In this document: positions 8,211 through 17,724 of the stretch, in pieces | How the letters are laid out: each line of letters starts with the position of its first letter | Numbering within the stretch: the stretch's first letter is position 1 | Assembly (NCBI GenBank): GCA_019237595.1 | Contig: JAFAGU010000376.1 | Span: forward strand, 1 to 32,888 | Direction: 5' to 3' | Origin: Betaproteobacteria bacterium | GTDB taxonomy: Bacteria; Pseudomonadota; Gammaproteobacteria; Burkholderiales; SG8-39 | DNA: 32,888 nt | Position numbers and translations under genes: made by a program | The notes under the pieces: generated by a model | Database searches by the model: none | Told to the model about the DNA's origin: nothing | What the model saw: only the letters and a program-made list of their open reading frames with translations

Positions 8211-8438
8211 TTACTCGTTCTTCCAGACGCCCCGGATATTAAGCGCGGCGAGGAAAAACTGCAGTCCGATGAGCGCGTAGGCGCCGTCGTGCAAGCCCCA
8301 CGCCACCCACAGCACGTTGCTCGCGAGGAACACCCAGAAGCCGGCGGCGCGCTTGCGCGCCGAGCGCGAAGCGACCAGCCACGCCGCGGCCACGGTCGCC
8401 GCCATGGCGGGCCACTGCAGGAGGTCGAGATAGTCCAT
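8211..8438 (-). CDS. small conserved-looking membrane protein, function unknown
   Basis: A 75-residue leftward frame starts at ATG 8438 and stops 10 bases before the Bug receptor start. It has about three hydrophobic segments: LQWPAMAATVAAAWLV, FWVFLASNVLWVAWG and ALIGLQFFLAALNIRGVW, separated by a basic loop (SRSARKRAA). The pattern, one Trp-rich helix and a terminal N-x-R-G-x-x-K-N-E, recalls small uncharacterised inner-membrane proteins distantly like PnuC/SWEET-type half transporters, but I would not assign a function. It probably shares a transcript with the Bug receptor, whose Shine-Dalgarno fills the gap between them. A divergent start, gnd, lies 47 bases away. Confidence 0.75.
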   Translation of the reverse strand: MDYLDLLQWPAMAATVAAAWLVASRSARKRAAGFWVFLASNVLWVAWGLHDGAYALIGLQFFLAALNIRGVWKNE

Positions 8439-8485
8439 CGCCCAGGTCAGACAATAAAATCCGGTGTCACGTTCGAGGGGCGCAC
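8439..8485. promoter_or_regulatory. short divergent intergenic region between the small membrane gene and gnd
   Basis: These 47 bases must hold or border both divergent promoters. The only AT-rich stretch is acaataaaat at 8451-8460, giving TAAAAT (8455-8460) as a possible -10 box for gnd. I see no matching -35 at the expected distance. The gnd Shine-Dalgarno GAGGGG lies at 8475-8480, six bases before its ATG. Confidence 0.25.
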
Positions 8486-9397
8486 ATGGAATTGGGCATC
8501 GTGGGACTGGGAAAGATGGGCGCAGGCATGGCCCGGCGGCTCGCGCGCGCCGGCGTGCGCGTGGTCTGCTACGACCAATCCGACGCGGCCCGCGAGGCGA
8601 TCGCGCGCGAGAAGAACATCGAATGCGTCGAGAACCTCGCGGCGCTCTGCGCGAAGCTCGTCGGCGAGCGGGTGCTCCTCGTCATGCTTCCCGCCGGCGA
8701 GGCGGTCGAGGCGACGATCCGCGATCTCCTGCCGCTCGTCTCCTCGGGGGACACGATCGTCGACGGCGGCAACAGCTACTACCGCGATTCCAAGCGCCGG
8801 GCGCTTGCGCTCTCGCAACAAGGCCTGCGCTACATCGACGCCGGCGTCTCCGGCGGCGTGCATGGCGAGGCGCACGGCTACTGCCTCATGCTGGGCGGCA
8901 CGCCGAAGTCGATCGAGATCTTCGAGCCTTTCGCGAGGCTCCTCGCCCCGGGAGCGGAGCGCGGCTGGCTGCACTGCGGGCCGAGCGGCGCCGGACACTT
9001 CGCGAAGATGATCCACAACGGAGTGGAGTACGGGATGATGCAGGCGCTCGCCGAGGGCTTCGCGCTCATCGCTGCACGGCCCGAGCTCGACATCGATGCG
9101 GCGCGCCTCGCCGAGACATGGCGCCACGGGAGCGTCGTGCGCTCCTGGCTCCTCGACCTTTGCACGACAATCCTGCAGGAAAACGAAACGCTCGAGGGCG
9201 TTGCGCCCGTTGTGGCCGACTCCGGCGAAGGACGCTGGACCGCGCTCGAGTCGATCGAGCTCGGCGTGCCGGCGCCGGTCATCACCCTCGCGCTCATGGG
9301 GCGTTTCTCGAGCCAGGGCCGCTCCGATTACGCACGGCGGCTCCTCGCCCTGATGCGCACCGGATTCGGCGGACACCCGTTCACCAAGAGCGGATGA
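8486..9397 (+). CDS. gnd: 6-phosphogluconate dehydrogenase, decarboxylating (short form)
   Basis: This enzyme converts 6-phosphogluconate to ribulose 5-phosphate and CO2 with reduction of NAD(P)+. The Rossmann motif GIVGLGKMGAGMARRL lies at residues 4-19, then DGGNSYYRDSKRR (substrate region), SGGVHGEAHG, and the catalytic KMIHNGVEYGMMQALAEG with Lys and Glu. GEGRWT near residue 248 is also typical. At 303 residues it belongs to the short, YqeC/GndA-like group that often uses NAD+, rather than the roughly 470-residue form; the cofactor preference is inference. An Asp ends the second beta strand (VVCYDQSD), which favours NAD over NADP. It overlaps gntK by 4 bases (ATGA), so both steps from gluconate to ribulose 5-phosphate are translationally coupled. 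Confidence 0.95.
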   Translation: MELGIVGLGKMGAGMARRLARAGVRVVCYDQSDAAREAIAREKNIECVENLAALCAKLVGERVLLVMLPAGEAVEATIRDLLPLVSSGDTIVDGGNSYYRDSKRRALALSQQGLRYIDAGVSGGVHGEAHGYCLMLGGTPKSIEIFEPFARLLAPGAERGWLHCGPSGAGHFAKMIHNGVEYGMMQALAEGFALIAARPELDIDAARLAETWRHGSVVRSWLLDLCTTILQENETLEGVAPVVADSGEGRWTALESIELGVPAPVITLALMGRFSSQGRSDYARRLLALMRTGFGGHPFTKSG

Positions 9398-9879
9398 TCG
9401 TCGTCGTGATGGGCGTCTCGGGGTCGGGCAAGTCGACGATCGGCCCGGCCCTCGCCCGCGCGCTCGAAGTCCCTTATCTCGACGCGGATGATTTTCATCC
9501 ACCGGAGAACGTCGCCAAGATGGCCGCCGGCGTTCCCCTCGGCGACGCGGACCGCGCACCGTGGCTCGCGCGCATGAACGAACGCCTGCGAACGCTTGAT
9601 CGCCAGGGCGAATCAGCGGTGCTCGGCTGTTCGGCGCTAAAGGAAAGGTACCGCCGCGTGCTGCGCGAAGGCGTTCGCGATTTTCGGCTCGTCTACCTCC
9701 ACGCGCCCTTCGAGGTGATCTCGCGCCGGGTCGCGCAGAGACAGCACCGCTACATGCCGGCGAGCCTGCTCGCGAGCCAGTTCGATACGCTCGAGCCGCC
9801 GGACGAGGCGATCTCGATCGACGTATCGCAGCCGCTCGAGCGCTGCGTGGCGCTCGCCGTCTCCGGGCTGCGCGGCTAA
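9394..9879 (+). CDS. gntK: gluconokinase
   Basis: Gluconokinase phosphorylates D-gluconate to 6-phosphogluconate with ATP. The 161-residue protein has a P-loop GVSGSGKST near residues 7-15, the gluconate-pocket stretch LDADDFHPPENVAKMAAGVPLGD, and the motif GCSALKERYRRVLRE, ending with QFDTLEPPDE. Length and motifs match the GntK/IdnK family. The ATG overlaps the gnd stop as ATGA. Its TAA stop overlaps the TAG stop of the convergent ggt gene by four bases (9876-9879). No gluconate permease or GntR regulator is visible in the window. Together with gnd it forms a two-gene route from gluconate into the pentose phosphate pathway. Confidence 0.95.
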   Translation: MIVVVMGVSGSGKSTIGPALARALEVPYLDADDFHPPENVAKMAAGVPLGDADRAPWLARMNERLRTLDRQGESAVLGCSALKERYRRVLREGVRDFRLVYLHAPFEVISRRVAQRQHRYMPASLLASQFDTLEPPDEAISIDVSQPLERCVALAVSGLRG

Positions 9880-11509
9880 TCCCCGCGCGCCGCGCCTTCC
9901 CGTCTGGGGTCCACTCCGCCGCGCCAGAACGCGGCCGGCCCGGCTTGCACCCGCTCGAGGCCGTGCAAGCCGCTCTCCATCTCGCGGATGGCGACCTCGT
10001 GCCCGCGCTCGGCGAGGATCGCGGCGAGCGGCTCGTAGCGCGTGCCGAGCTCGATCTCGACCGGGCCGCCGCGGCTCCCGAAGTTGGGCATGGCGATCGC
10101 GGAAGCGAGGTCGCGCCTCCAGTCGAGCACCGCCACGAGCGTCTTGGCGACGTAGTTGATGATGAAGGAGCCGCCCGCGGAGCCGATCGCCAGGCGCACG
10201 TTCCCTTCCCGGTCGAACACGATCGTCGGCGCCATGCTGCTGCGGGGCCGCTTGCCCGGGCCGACCTCGTTCGGCCCGCCCGGAGCGAAGTCGAAGTCCG
10301 TGAGCTCGTTGTTGAGCAGGAACCCGTCGACGAAAACCCGGCTGCCGAACGGGGCCTCGATGCTCGTCGTCATGGAAGCGACGTTGCCTTCGCCGTCGAC
10401 GATCACGAAGTGGCTCGTCCCGGGAACCTCGCCTTGCGCCGCGGGGGCGGCACGGCGCCCGCGAGCGCCGATGCCTTTCGCCCAGTCATCCAGGTAGGCA
10501 GGCGAAAGAAGCTTCGCCGTCGGAACCGTCGTGAAATCTGGGTCGCCGACGAAGCGCGCGCGATCCCGGAACGCAAGTCTCCCCGCTTCGGCGAAGTAAT
10601 GTGCGGCGTCCGCGGAATCCGGCGCCGCCTGCGGGAAGGGCGTGCGCTCGAGCAGCGCCAGGATCTGAAGCACCGCGATCCCGCCGGAAGAGGGCGGCGG
10701 CATGGAGCACACGCGCCACTCGCGGTAAGGGCCGCAGACCGGGGAGCGCTCGACTGCGCGGTAAGCCGCGAGATCGACCGCCGTCATCCCGCCCGGCGCC
10801 GCGCCGGAGGCGACGGCACGGACGATGTCTTCCGCGATGCGACCCTTGTAAAGCGCGTCCGCGCCTTTCTGCGCGATCGCCCGAAGCGTCGCGCCGTAGT
10901 CGCGGTTGACGAGCTTCGCACCCACGGGCTTGGGCCGCCCATCGCGCTCATAGAAGAGCGTCGCGCTGCGCGGCGCAAAGCGATCGCTCGAGAGGAGCGC
11001 ATGCAGGCGTGGCGATACAGCGAAGCCCTCCTCGGCGCTGAAGATCGCCGGCGCGAAGAGCTCTTCCCACCCGAGGCGTCCGTGCCGCGAATGCGCGAGC
11101 TCGAGCATGCGGATCGCCCCGGGCACCCCGACCGAGCGCCCGCCCGCGATCGCCTCGAAGATGGGAAGCGGCTTCCCTTGCGCGTCCAGGAACCGCTCCC
11201 GCCGGGCGCTCGCCGGCGCGGTCTCGCGCCCGTCGTACGCGTGGAGCGACCGATCCTTCGCCGACCAGTAGAGGAGGAACGCGCCGCCGCCCACGCCGGA
11301 GCTCTGCGGCTCGACGAGGCCGAGCATCGCCTGGACTGCGACCGCCGCGTCGGCCGCCGTGCCGCCCTGGCGGAGGACCGAGGCGCCCGCATCGGCGGCG
11401 AGCGGATTCGCCGCGACGACGAGATAGCGGCTTTCGCCATGAGCGAGCGCGCAGAAAAGAAAAAGGGCGGCCGCAGCCGCCCTTTTGCATGCCTCTCGAG
11501 CCGAGTGCT

Positions 11510-11513
<4 letters not shown>
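9876..11513 (-). CDS. ggt: gamma-glutamyltransferase (gamma-glutamyltranspeptidase) precursor
   Basis: This Ntn-hydrolase removes or transfers the gamma-glutamyl group of glutathione, usually in the periplasm, after self-cleavage into two subunits. The nucleophile is Thr366 in GTSHFVIVDGEGN; DGRETAP (Arg96) and GSAGGSFII match the substrate-binding motifs. A signal peptide with a basic N-region and the core AAAAALFLFCALA precedes residue 27. The GTG at 11513 overlaps the hppA TGA (GTGA); no other start gives a signal peptide. The frame is open far upstream inside hppA but that part is a shadow. Oddly, a perfect intrinsic-terminator hairpin (11461-11486) is encoded within the signal-peptide codons, so ggt transcription must pass it or rely on read-through. 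Confidence 0.93.
11449..11486 (-). terminator. intrinsic terminator of hppA inside the ggt signal-peptide codons
   Basis: The arms aaaagggcggc (11461-11471) and gccgccctttt (11476-11486) are a perfect 11-base inverted repeat with loop cgca. On the leftward strand the hairpin is followed by TTTTTCTTTTC, a good T tract. It lies 24 bases past the hppA stop, the expected place for the hppA terminator. The same bases encode ggt residues of about 10-20. Confidence 0.75.
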
Positions 11514-13609
<2,096 letters not shown>

Positions 13610-13644
13610 TGTGTTCTATCCCCCAAGAAAGGCGCGGAATTTTA

Positions 13645-14298
13645 TCAGGAGAGCGCCTGCAGGGCGCGCTGCGAGACCTCGTCGACCTTTCCGAGGCCCG
13701 AGATCCTGCGGTACTTCGGCGCGGCGGGCTGGCCGGTGGAGGACCACGTGCCGTAGTACTCGACGAGGGGGCGGGTCTGGGCTCGATAGACGTCCAGGCG
13801 CTTCTTCACCGTCTCCTCCCGGTCGTCGTCGCGCTGCACGAGCGGTTCGCCGGTCTCGTCGTCGAGCCCCTCGCGCTTGGGCGGATGGAAGCTCACGTGG
13901 TAGGTCCGCCCGGAGGAGGGATGCACGCGCCGCCCGCTCATGCGCGTGATGATCTCGTCATCCGGCACGTCGATCTCGAGCACGTAGTCGAGCGCCACGC
14001 CCGCCGATTTCATGGCTTCGGCCTGGGGGATCGTGCGCGGGAAGCCGTCGAACAGGTAGCCCTTCGCGCAGTCGGCCGCCTTCAGCCGCTCCTTCACGAG
14101 CCCGATGATGATGTCGTCGGAGACGAGCTGGCCCGAATCCATGACCTTCTTCGCGGCGATTCCGAGCGGCGTGCCCGCCTTCACCGCCGCGCGCAGCATG
14201 TCGCCCGTCGAGATTTGCGGGATGCCGAAGCGAGCCTTGATGACGTTCGCCTGCGTCCCCTTTCCCGCGCCCGGCGGTCCGAGCAGTATCAGCCGCAT
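13645..14298 (-). CDS. adk: adenylate kinase
   Basis: Adk catalyses the interconversion ATP + AMP = 2 ADP in the cytoplasm. The 217-residue protein is the long form. It has the P-loop GPPGAGKGTQA at 7-17, the AMP-site STGDMLRAAV, the FDGFPRTIPQA motif near 84-94, a lid starting at RMSGRRVHPSSGRTYH, and DDREETVKKRLDVYR. The lid lacks the four-Cys zinc site, as is normal for Gram-negative enzymes. It starts 3 bases after the kdsB stop, in the order kdsB-adk-hppA common in Betaproteobacteria, and ends with TGA directly followed by TAA. Confidence 0.97.
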   Translation of the reverse strand: MRLILLGPPGAGKGTQANVIKARFGIPQISTGDMLRAAVKAGTPLGIAAKKVMDSGQLVSDDIIIGLVKERLKAADCAKGYLFDGFPRTIPQAEAMKSAGVALDYVLEIDVPDDEIITRMSGRRVHPSSGRTYHVSFHPPKREGLDDETGEPLVQRDDDREETVKKRLDVYRAQTRPLVEYYGTWSSTGQPAAPKYRRISGLGKVDEVSQRALQALS

Positions 14299-14301
14299 CT
14301 C

Positions 14302-15054
14302 TCAGCCTCCTCCCTTTGCCGCAAGCATTGTACGGACCGCCTCGAGGTCGGCCGGCGTGTCAACGCCCGGCGGGACGTCCTCGTCGCTCACCACGACCGC
14401 GATGCGGTAGCCGTGCCACATCATGCGCAACTGTTCCAGCGCCTCGGCGCGCTCGATTTGACACACCTCAAGCCGCGCGTATTCGCGGAGGAAACCGGCA
14501 CGGTAGGCGTACAGGCCCGCATGGCGGTAGCACGCCGGGTCGCCCTCGCGCGGGTACGGAATGCGCGAGCGCGAAAAGTACAGCGCCCTCCCCTTCGCGT
14601 CCATCACGACCTTGACGACGTTCGGGTTGGAAAGCGAGGCGGCGTCGTGGATCGCGTGGCAGGCGGTCGCGGCGGCAGCCGCGTCGTCGTGGCGAAGTGC
14701 GTGCGCCACTGCGGCCACGAGCCGAGGCGGCACGAGCGGCTCGTCACCCTGAACATTCACGACGATCTCGCCATCGGCAAGGCGGAGCTGGCGCGCGGCT
14801 TCGGCGAGACGGTCGGTGCCGGAAGGATGGGTGGCGGAGGTGAGAAGCGCCGAGAAGCCGTGCGCACGCACGGCCGCCGCGATGCGCTCGTCGTCCGTCG
14901 CGACGTGCACGGCCGCCGCGCCGCTTTGCGCCGCCCGCTCGCACACGCGCACGACCATCGGCTTGCCGGCGAGGTCCGCGAGCGGCTTTCCAGGAAAGCG
15001 GCTGGAGGCGTAGCGCGCCGGGATGACGACGGTGAAGGCCGTCGCAGCGCTCAA
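14302..15054 (-). CDS. kdsB: 3-deoxy-manno-octulosonate cytidylyltransferase KdsB
   Basis: KdsB activates Kdo as CMP-Kdo, using CTP and releasing pyrophosphate, for lipopolysaccharide inner-core synthesis. The 250-residue protein has the N-terminal VVIPARYASSRFPGKPLADLAG signature, HVATDDERIA, EIVVNVQGDEPLV and the conserved SRSRIPYPR and HAGLYAYRAGFL. The TTG at 15054 overlaps the stop of the upstream Trm112-like gene as TTGA, indicating translational coupling. The frame stays open above this point but only as an overlap of the upstream gene. The operon links LPS synthesis (lpxK, kdsB) to adk and hppA. Confidence 0.96.
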   Translation of the reverse strand: MSAATAFTVVIPARYASSRFPGKPLADLAGKPMVVRVCERAAQSGAAAVHVATDDERIAAAVRAHGFSALLTSATHPSGTDRLAEAARQLRLADGEIVVNVQGDEPLVPPRLVAAVAHALRHDDAAAAATACHAIHDAASLSNPNVVKVVMDAKGRALYFSRSRIPYPREGDPACYRHAGLYAYRAGFLREYARLEVCQIERAEALEQLRMMWHGYRIAVVVSDEDVPPGVDTPADLEAVRTMLAAKGGG

Positions 15055-15242
15055 GCGATCTCTTCTTCCGGCGGAAGCTTCCGCGCCTCCTCTTCGAGCA
15101 TCACCGGGATGCCGTCCTTCACCGGGTAGGCGAGCCGGTCCGCGCGGCACGCGAGCTCGGCCGCGTCCTTGCGATAGACGAGCCTCCCCTTGCACAGGGG
15201 GCACACGAGGATCTCAAGCAGCTTTGGATCGACTGCACTCAT
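15051..15242 (-). CDS. Trm112 family protein (YcaR/UPF0434)
   Basis: This 63-residue protein matches the YcaR/UPF0434 branch of the Trm112 family: LLEILVCPLCKGRLVYRK near residues 8-25, then CRADRLAYPVKDGIPVMLEEEAR. Three Cys remain of the usual zinc-ribbon positions (CPLC plus one at about residue 32), as is common in proteobacterial members. The role of the bacterial protein is not settled; eukaryotic Trm112 activates methyltransferases. It overlaps lpxK by 29 bases upstream and kdsB by 4 bases downstream. The lpxK-ycaR-kdsB order is conserved across many Gram-negatives. Confidence 0.93.
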   Translation of the reverse strand: MSAVDPKLLEILVCPLCKGRLVYRKDAAELACRADRLAYPVKDGIPVMLEEEARKLPPEEEIA

Positions 15243-16191
15243 TCAGTTTGCGCAGGAGCCACTCAGGAAAGCGCGGGGCGAGCTCCGCGCTGACCGGCAG
15301 TACCCACCAGTGGGGCTGCGCGGCGCGGCGCAATTTTACCGCGTCCTTCTCCGTCATCACGAGCGCCCGGCCATCGCCGAACACGAGCTCTTCCGGGCGA
15401 AAGGCGTGATGGTCGGGAAACGCGTGCGGCTCGATGCGCAGGCCGATGGCACGCAAGTGCAGGAAGAAGCGCTCCGGGTTGCCGATGCCGGCCACCGCAT
15501 GGAGCGTCTCGCCCGCGAACGCGCTCGCCGGGCGCCGGTCGTTCGCATCCGTCATCCGGTGGAGCAGGCTCCCCTCGAGGCGCATGGCAAATGCGCCGGG
15601 CCATTCCAGGCCGTTCGCCACGACAGCGTCGACGCTTCGAAGGCGCGAGGCCGGCTCCCGCAGCGGCCCCGCCGGAAGCAGCCGGCCGTTGCCCAGGCCG
15701 CGGGAATCGAGCACCGCGATCTCGATGTCGCGCCGGAGCGCGTAGTGCTGCAAGCCGTCGTCGAGGATGAGCACATCCACTTCCCGGTGCCGCTCGAGCA
15801 GCGCCCGCGCCACGGCCGCGCGGTCCTCCCCGACCCATACGGGACAACCGCTGCGCCTCGCCATGACGACCGGCTCGTCGCCTACTTCCGCGGGCTCCGA
15901 GACCATGGCAGCCTCGCGAGGGCCGGCGCCAACCGAGCCGTAGCCGCGCGAAACGATGGCCGGCGATCGTCCCTGGCGCCGCAGGAATTCCGCGATCCAC
16001 AGGACGAGCGGCGTCTTGCCGCTGCCGCCCACCGTGATGTTGCCGACGACGATCACCGGAACCCCGGGATGCGCGCTCTTCAGCAGCCTCAGCGCATAGA
16101 GCATCCTCCGGGCGGCGACGACGGCGCGGAAGGCAAGGCTCGCCGGCCAGAGCAGCCAGGCCAGGGCGGCGGGGCGGCGCCAGGGGTCCAC
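15214..16191 (-). CDS. lpxK: tetraacyldisaccharide 4'-kinase LpxK
   Basis: LpxK phosphorylates the 4' position of the lipid A disaccharide at the inner face of the inner membrane. The 325-residue protein has an N-terminal hydrophobic, membrane-associating segment (AALAWLLWPASLAFRAVVAA), a P-loop in VGNITVGGSGKTPLV near 49-63, SRGYGS, the DDGLQHYALRRD stretch with catalytic Asp, and a C-terminal MTEKDAVKL. It starts with GTG at 16191, three bases after the exbD stop, and overlaps the next gene by 29 bases. The arrangement exbB-exbD-lpxK is typical for Betaproteobacteria. Confidence 0.96.
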   Translation of the reverse strand: MDPWRRPAALAWLLWPASLAFRAVVAARRMLYALRLLKSAHPGVPVIVVGNITVGGSGKTPLVLWIAEFLRRQGRSPAIVSRGYGSVGAGPREAAMVSEPAEVGDEPVVMARRSGCPVWVGEDRAAVARALLERHREVDVLILDDGLQHYALRRDIEIAVLDSRGLGNGRLLPAGPLREPASRLRSVDAVVANGLEWPGAFAMRLEGSLLHRMTDANDRRPASAFAGETLHAVAGIGNPERFFLHLRAIGLRIEPHAFPDHHAFRPEELVFGDGRALVMTEKDAVKLRRAAQPHWWVLPVSAELAPRFPEWLLRKLNECSRSKAA

Positions 16192-16193
16192 GA

Positions 16194-16610
16194 CTACTTG
16201 CTGGACTGCGTGGTGAAGGTGATTTGCGAGAGGCCGGCGACGCGCGCCGCCTCCATCACGCGAACGACCGACTGGTGCGTGGCATTCGCATCGGCGCTGA
16301 TGACGATGATCGGGTCCTTCTGGTTCATCGCCGCCCGCCGCAGCACGTCGGCGAGCGCCTCCACCGTCGTGAAGGGCGTCGGAGAATGGTTGATCACGTA
16401 CTGGCCCTGGGAATTCACGAGGACGTTCACCTCGTTCGGCCGCTCGAGCTGCTTGTCGGCCTCGGCGGTGGGCAGGTTGATCTGCAGCTCGGTGTACTTC
16501 GAGTACGTGGTGGTGATCATGAGGAAGATCAGGATCACCATCATCACGTCGATCAGCGGCACGAGGTTGATCTCGAGCGGCTCCTCGCCCTTTCCGCGCC
16601 GGAAATCCAT
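16194..16610 (-). CDS. exbD: ExbD/TolR family biopolymer transport protein
   Basis: ExbD is the single-span partner of ExbB, and together they use the proton gradient to energise TonB (or, as TolR, the Tol system). The 138-residue protein has a short cytoplasmic N-terminus, a transmembrane helix NLVPLIDVMMVILIFLM with the essential Asp21, and a periplasmic domain with the INLPTA and conserved VLVNSQGQ and VISADANATHQSVV stretches. It starts directly after the exbB stop without a gap. No tonB gene or Tol genes lie in this window, so ExbD rather than TolR is chosen from the lpxK neighbourhood. Confidence 0.93.
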   Translation of the reverse strand: MDFRRGKGEEPLEINLVPLIDVMMVILIFLMITTTYSKYTELQINLPTAEADKQLERPNEVNVLVNSQGQYVINHSPTPFTTVEALADVLRRAAMNQKDPIIVISADANATHQSVVRVMEAARVAGLSQITFTTQSSK

Positions 16611-17243
16611 CTAGCCGCGGGGCTGGCCGCCCTGGAAGTCCATGCGCTCGCCGTGCACGATGTCGACGAGCTTCGAGGCCTGCTGCTCCATCTCCACGAC
16701 CAGCGTCGCCACCTTGTTCTTGAAATGCCGGTACATGATGAGCGCCGGGATCGAGATCGCGATGCCGAAGGCGGTGTTGTAAAGCGCCACCGAGATGCCG
16801 TGCGCGAGCTGCTGCGGGTTCGTGCCGCCGGGCGCCTGCGAGCCGAAGATCTCGATCATGCCGATCACCGTGCCGAAGAGCCCGAGGAGCGGCGCGGCGG
16901 TGGCGATGGTCCCGAGCGTGGTGAGAAAGCGCTCCATGTCATGGGCCACCGCGCGGCCCGCCTCCTCGATCGCCTCCTTCATGACGTAGCGCGAGCTCTT
17001 CTGGTTGCGCAGCCCGGCGGCGAGCACCGCGCCAAGCGGCGAATCCTTCGCGAGCTTCTCGATGATCTCCTGGTTGGTCCCCTGGCGCTTGTAGACCGTC
17101 ACCACCTGCTCCAGCAGCGTGGGGGGAACGATCTTCTTGTCGCGCAACGAAATGGAACGCTCGATGATGAGCGCCACGGCGATGACCGAGGCGAGCAGGA
17201 GGAACCAGATCGGCCATCCTGCGGCCTGGATGATTGCGAACAA
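16611..17243 (-). CDS. exbB: MotA/TolQ/ExbB proton channel family protein
   Basis: ExbB forms the pentameric proton-channel scaffold around ExbD. The protein of about 210 residues has an N-terminal helix (IIQAAGWPIWFLLLASVIAVALIIER), a cytoplasmic loop containing KDSPLGAVLAAGL, and the conserved paired helices LTTLGTIATAAPLLGLFGTVIGMIEIF and GISVALYNTAFGIAISIPALI. I chose the TTG at 17243, which gives MFAIIQAAGWPIW, the usual family N-terminus; ATG 17288 would add 15 basic residues. It is divergent from xseA across the largest gene-free stretch of the window. Confidence 0.92.
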   Translation of the reverse strand: MFAIIQAAGWPIWFLLLASVIAVALIIERSISLRDKKIVPPTLLEQVVTVYKRQGTNQEIIEKLAKDSPLGAVLAAGLRNQKSSRYVMKEAIEEAGRAVAHDMERFLTTLGTIATAAPLLGLFGTVIGMIEIFGSQAPGGTNPQQLAHGISVALYNTAFGIAISIPALIMYRHFKNKVATLVVEMEQQASKLVDIVHGERMDFQGGQPRG

Positions 17244-17410
17244 CGCGAGTTCCCCGTGCCTTTCCTGCCCGCGTCGACGATGTCGCACGGGATTTCGTTC
17301 TTGAGTGGCGGCGACTTTAAGCCAAATTCTCGCGGCGCGGCAAGTTTGCGCGCTGCACCAACGAAGCGCGCGAAGTCACGGTCCAGCGATCGCTTGTAGT
17401 ACAGACAGCG

Positions 17411-17447
17411 ATATCCACAAGATTCTGTGGATAAGTTTGTGGATGGA
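17411..17447. promoter_or_regulatory. cluster of three DnaA-box-like sites
   Basis: Within 37 bases lie atatccaca (17411-17419, one mismatch to TTATCCACA), tgtggataa (17426-17434, an exact DnaA box on the complementary strand) and tgtggatgg (17439-17447, two mismatches on that strand). The first site is inverted relative to the other two. The spacing suggests a bound DnaA array. Whether it is a regulatory, titration or replication site cannot be decided here. Confidence 0.5.
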
Positions 17448-17633
17448 CGATGAATAGCGGTCCGCTTGCTTCGCAAATCTTCGGCAAAGTCGGTCCCGAT
17501 CAAAATTTGAGCAGTGTTTTCCCTTTGGCGAACAGTAGTTTATGGAAAAGAATCGGCCTCCGCGCGGTCTTCGGGCAAGCGGAGGCGGGCCGTCGGCGGG
17601 AATGTGGATTACTGCGGACGGCTCCCCTCTCCC

Positions 17634-17669
17634 TAAAGCGCCTCGGAGCGGCGCTTTACGTGCACGTAA
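17634..17669. repeat. two adjoining inverted repeats upstream of xseA
   Basis: A perfect 9-base inverted repeat, taaagcgcc (17634-17642) and ggcgcttta (17650-17658) with a 7-base loop, is followed by an overlapping perfect 14-base palindrome ttacgtgcacgtaa (17656-17669). Neither has a T tract on either strand, so a simple intrinsic terminator is unlikely. The shared ttta/ttac bases mean the two structures compete. They lie 55-90 bases before the xseA start, where an operator or 5' leader structure would sit. Confidence 0.5.
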
Positions 17670-17724
17670 GGGGCCACTTCAGGCGCCTTGTAGTGCCGCA
17701 ACGCAGGCATAGTTCGAGGCAGCC

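Larger units (their letters stand above)
17244..17724. other. gene-free region between exbB and xseA
   Basis: About 480 bases separate the divergent exbB and xseA starts. Base composition changes: the middle (about 17395-17560) is clearly richer in A/T than the coding sequence around it. It holds a DnaA-box-like cluster and, near xseA, two adjoining inverted repeats, both listed separately. No convincing protein frame or tRNA was seen. A short frame at 17450-17728 has no Shine-Dalgarno or recognisable content, so I do not call it. Confidence 0.6.

Noticed and set aside
17244..17724. Chromosomal origin oriC
   Set aside because: Only three boxes, and no dnaA, dnaN, rpmH or gidA nearby; a regulatory or titration site is more cautious.
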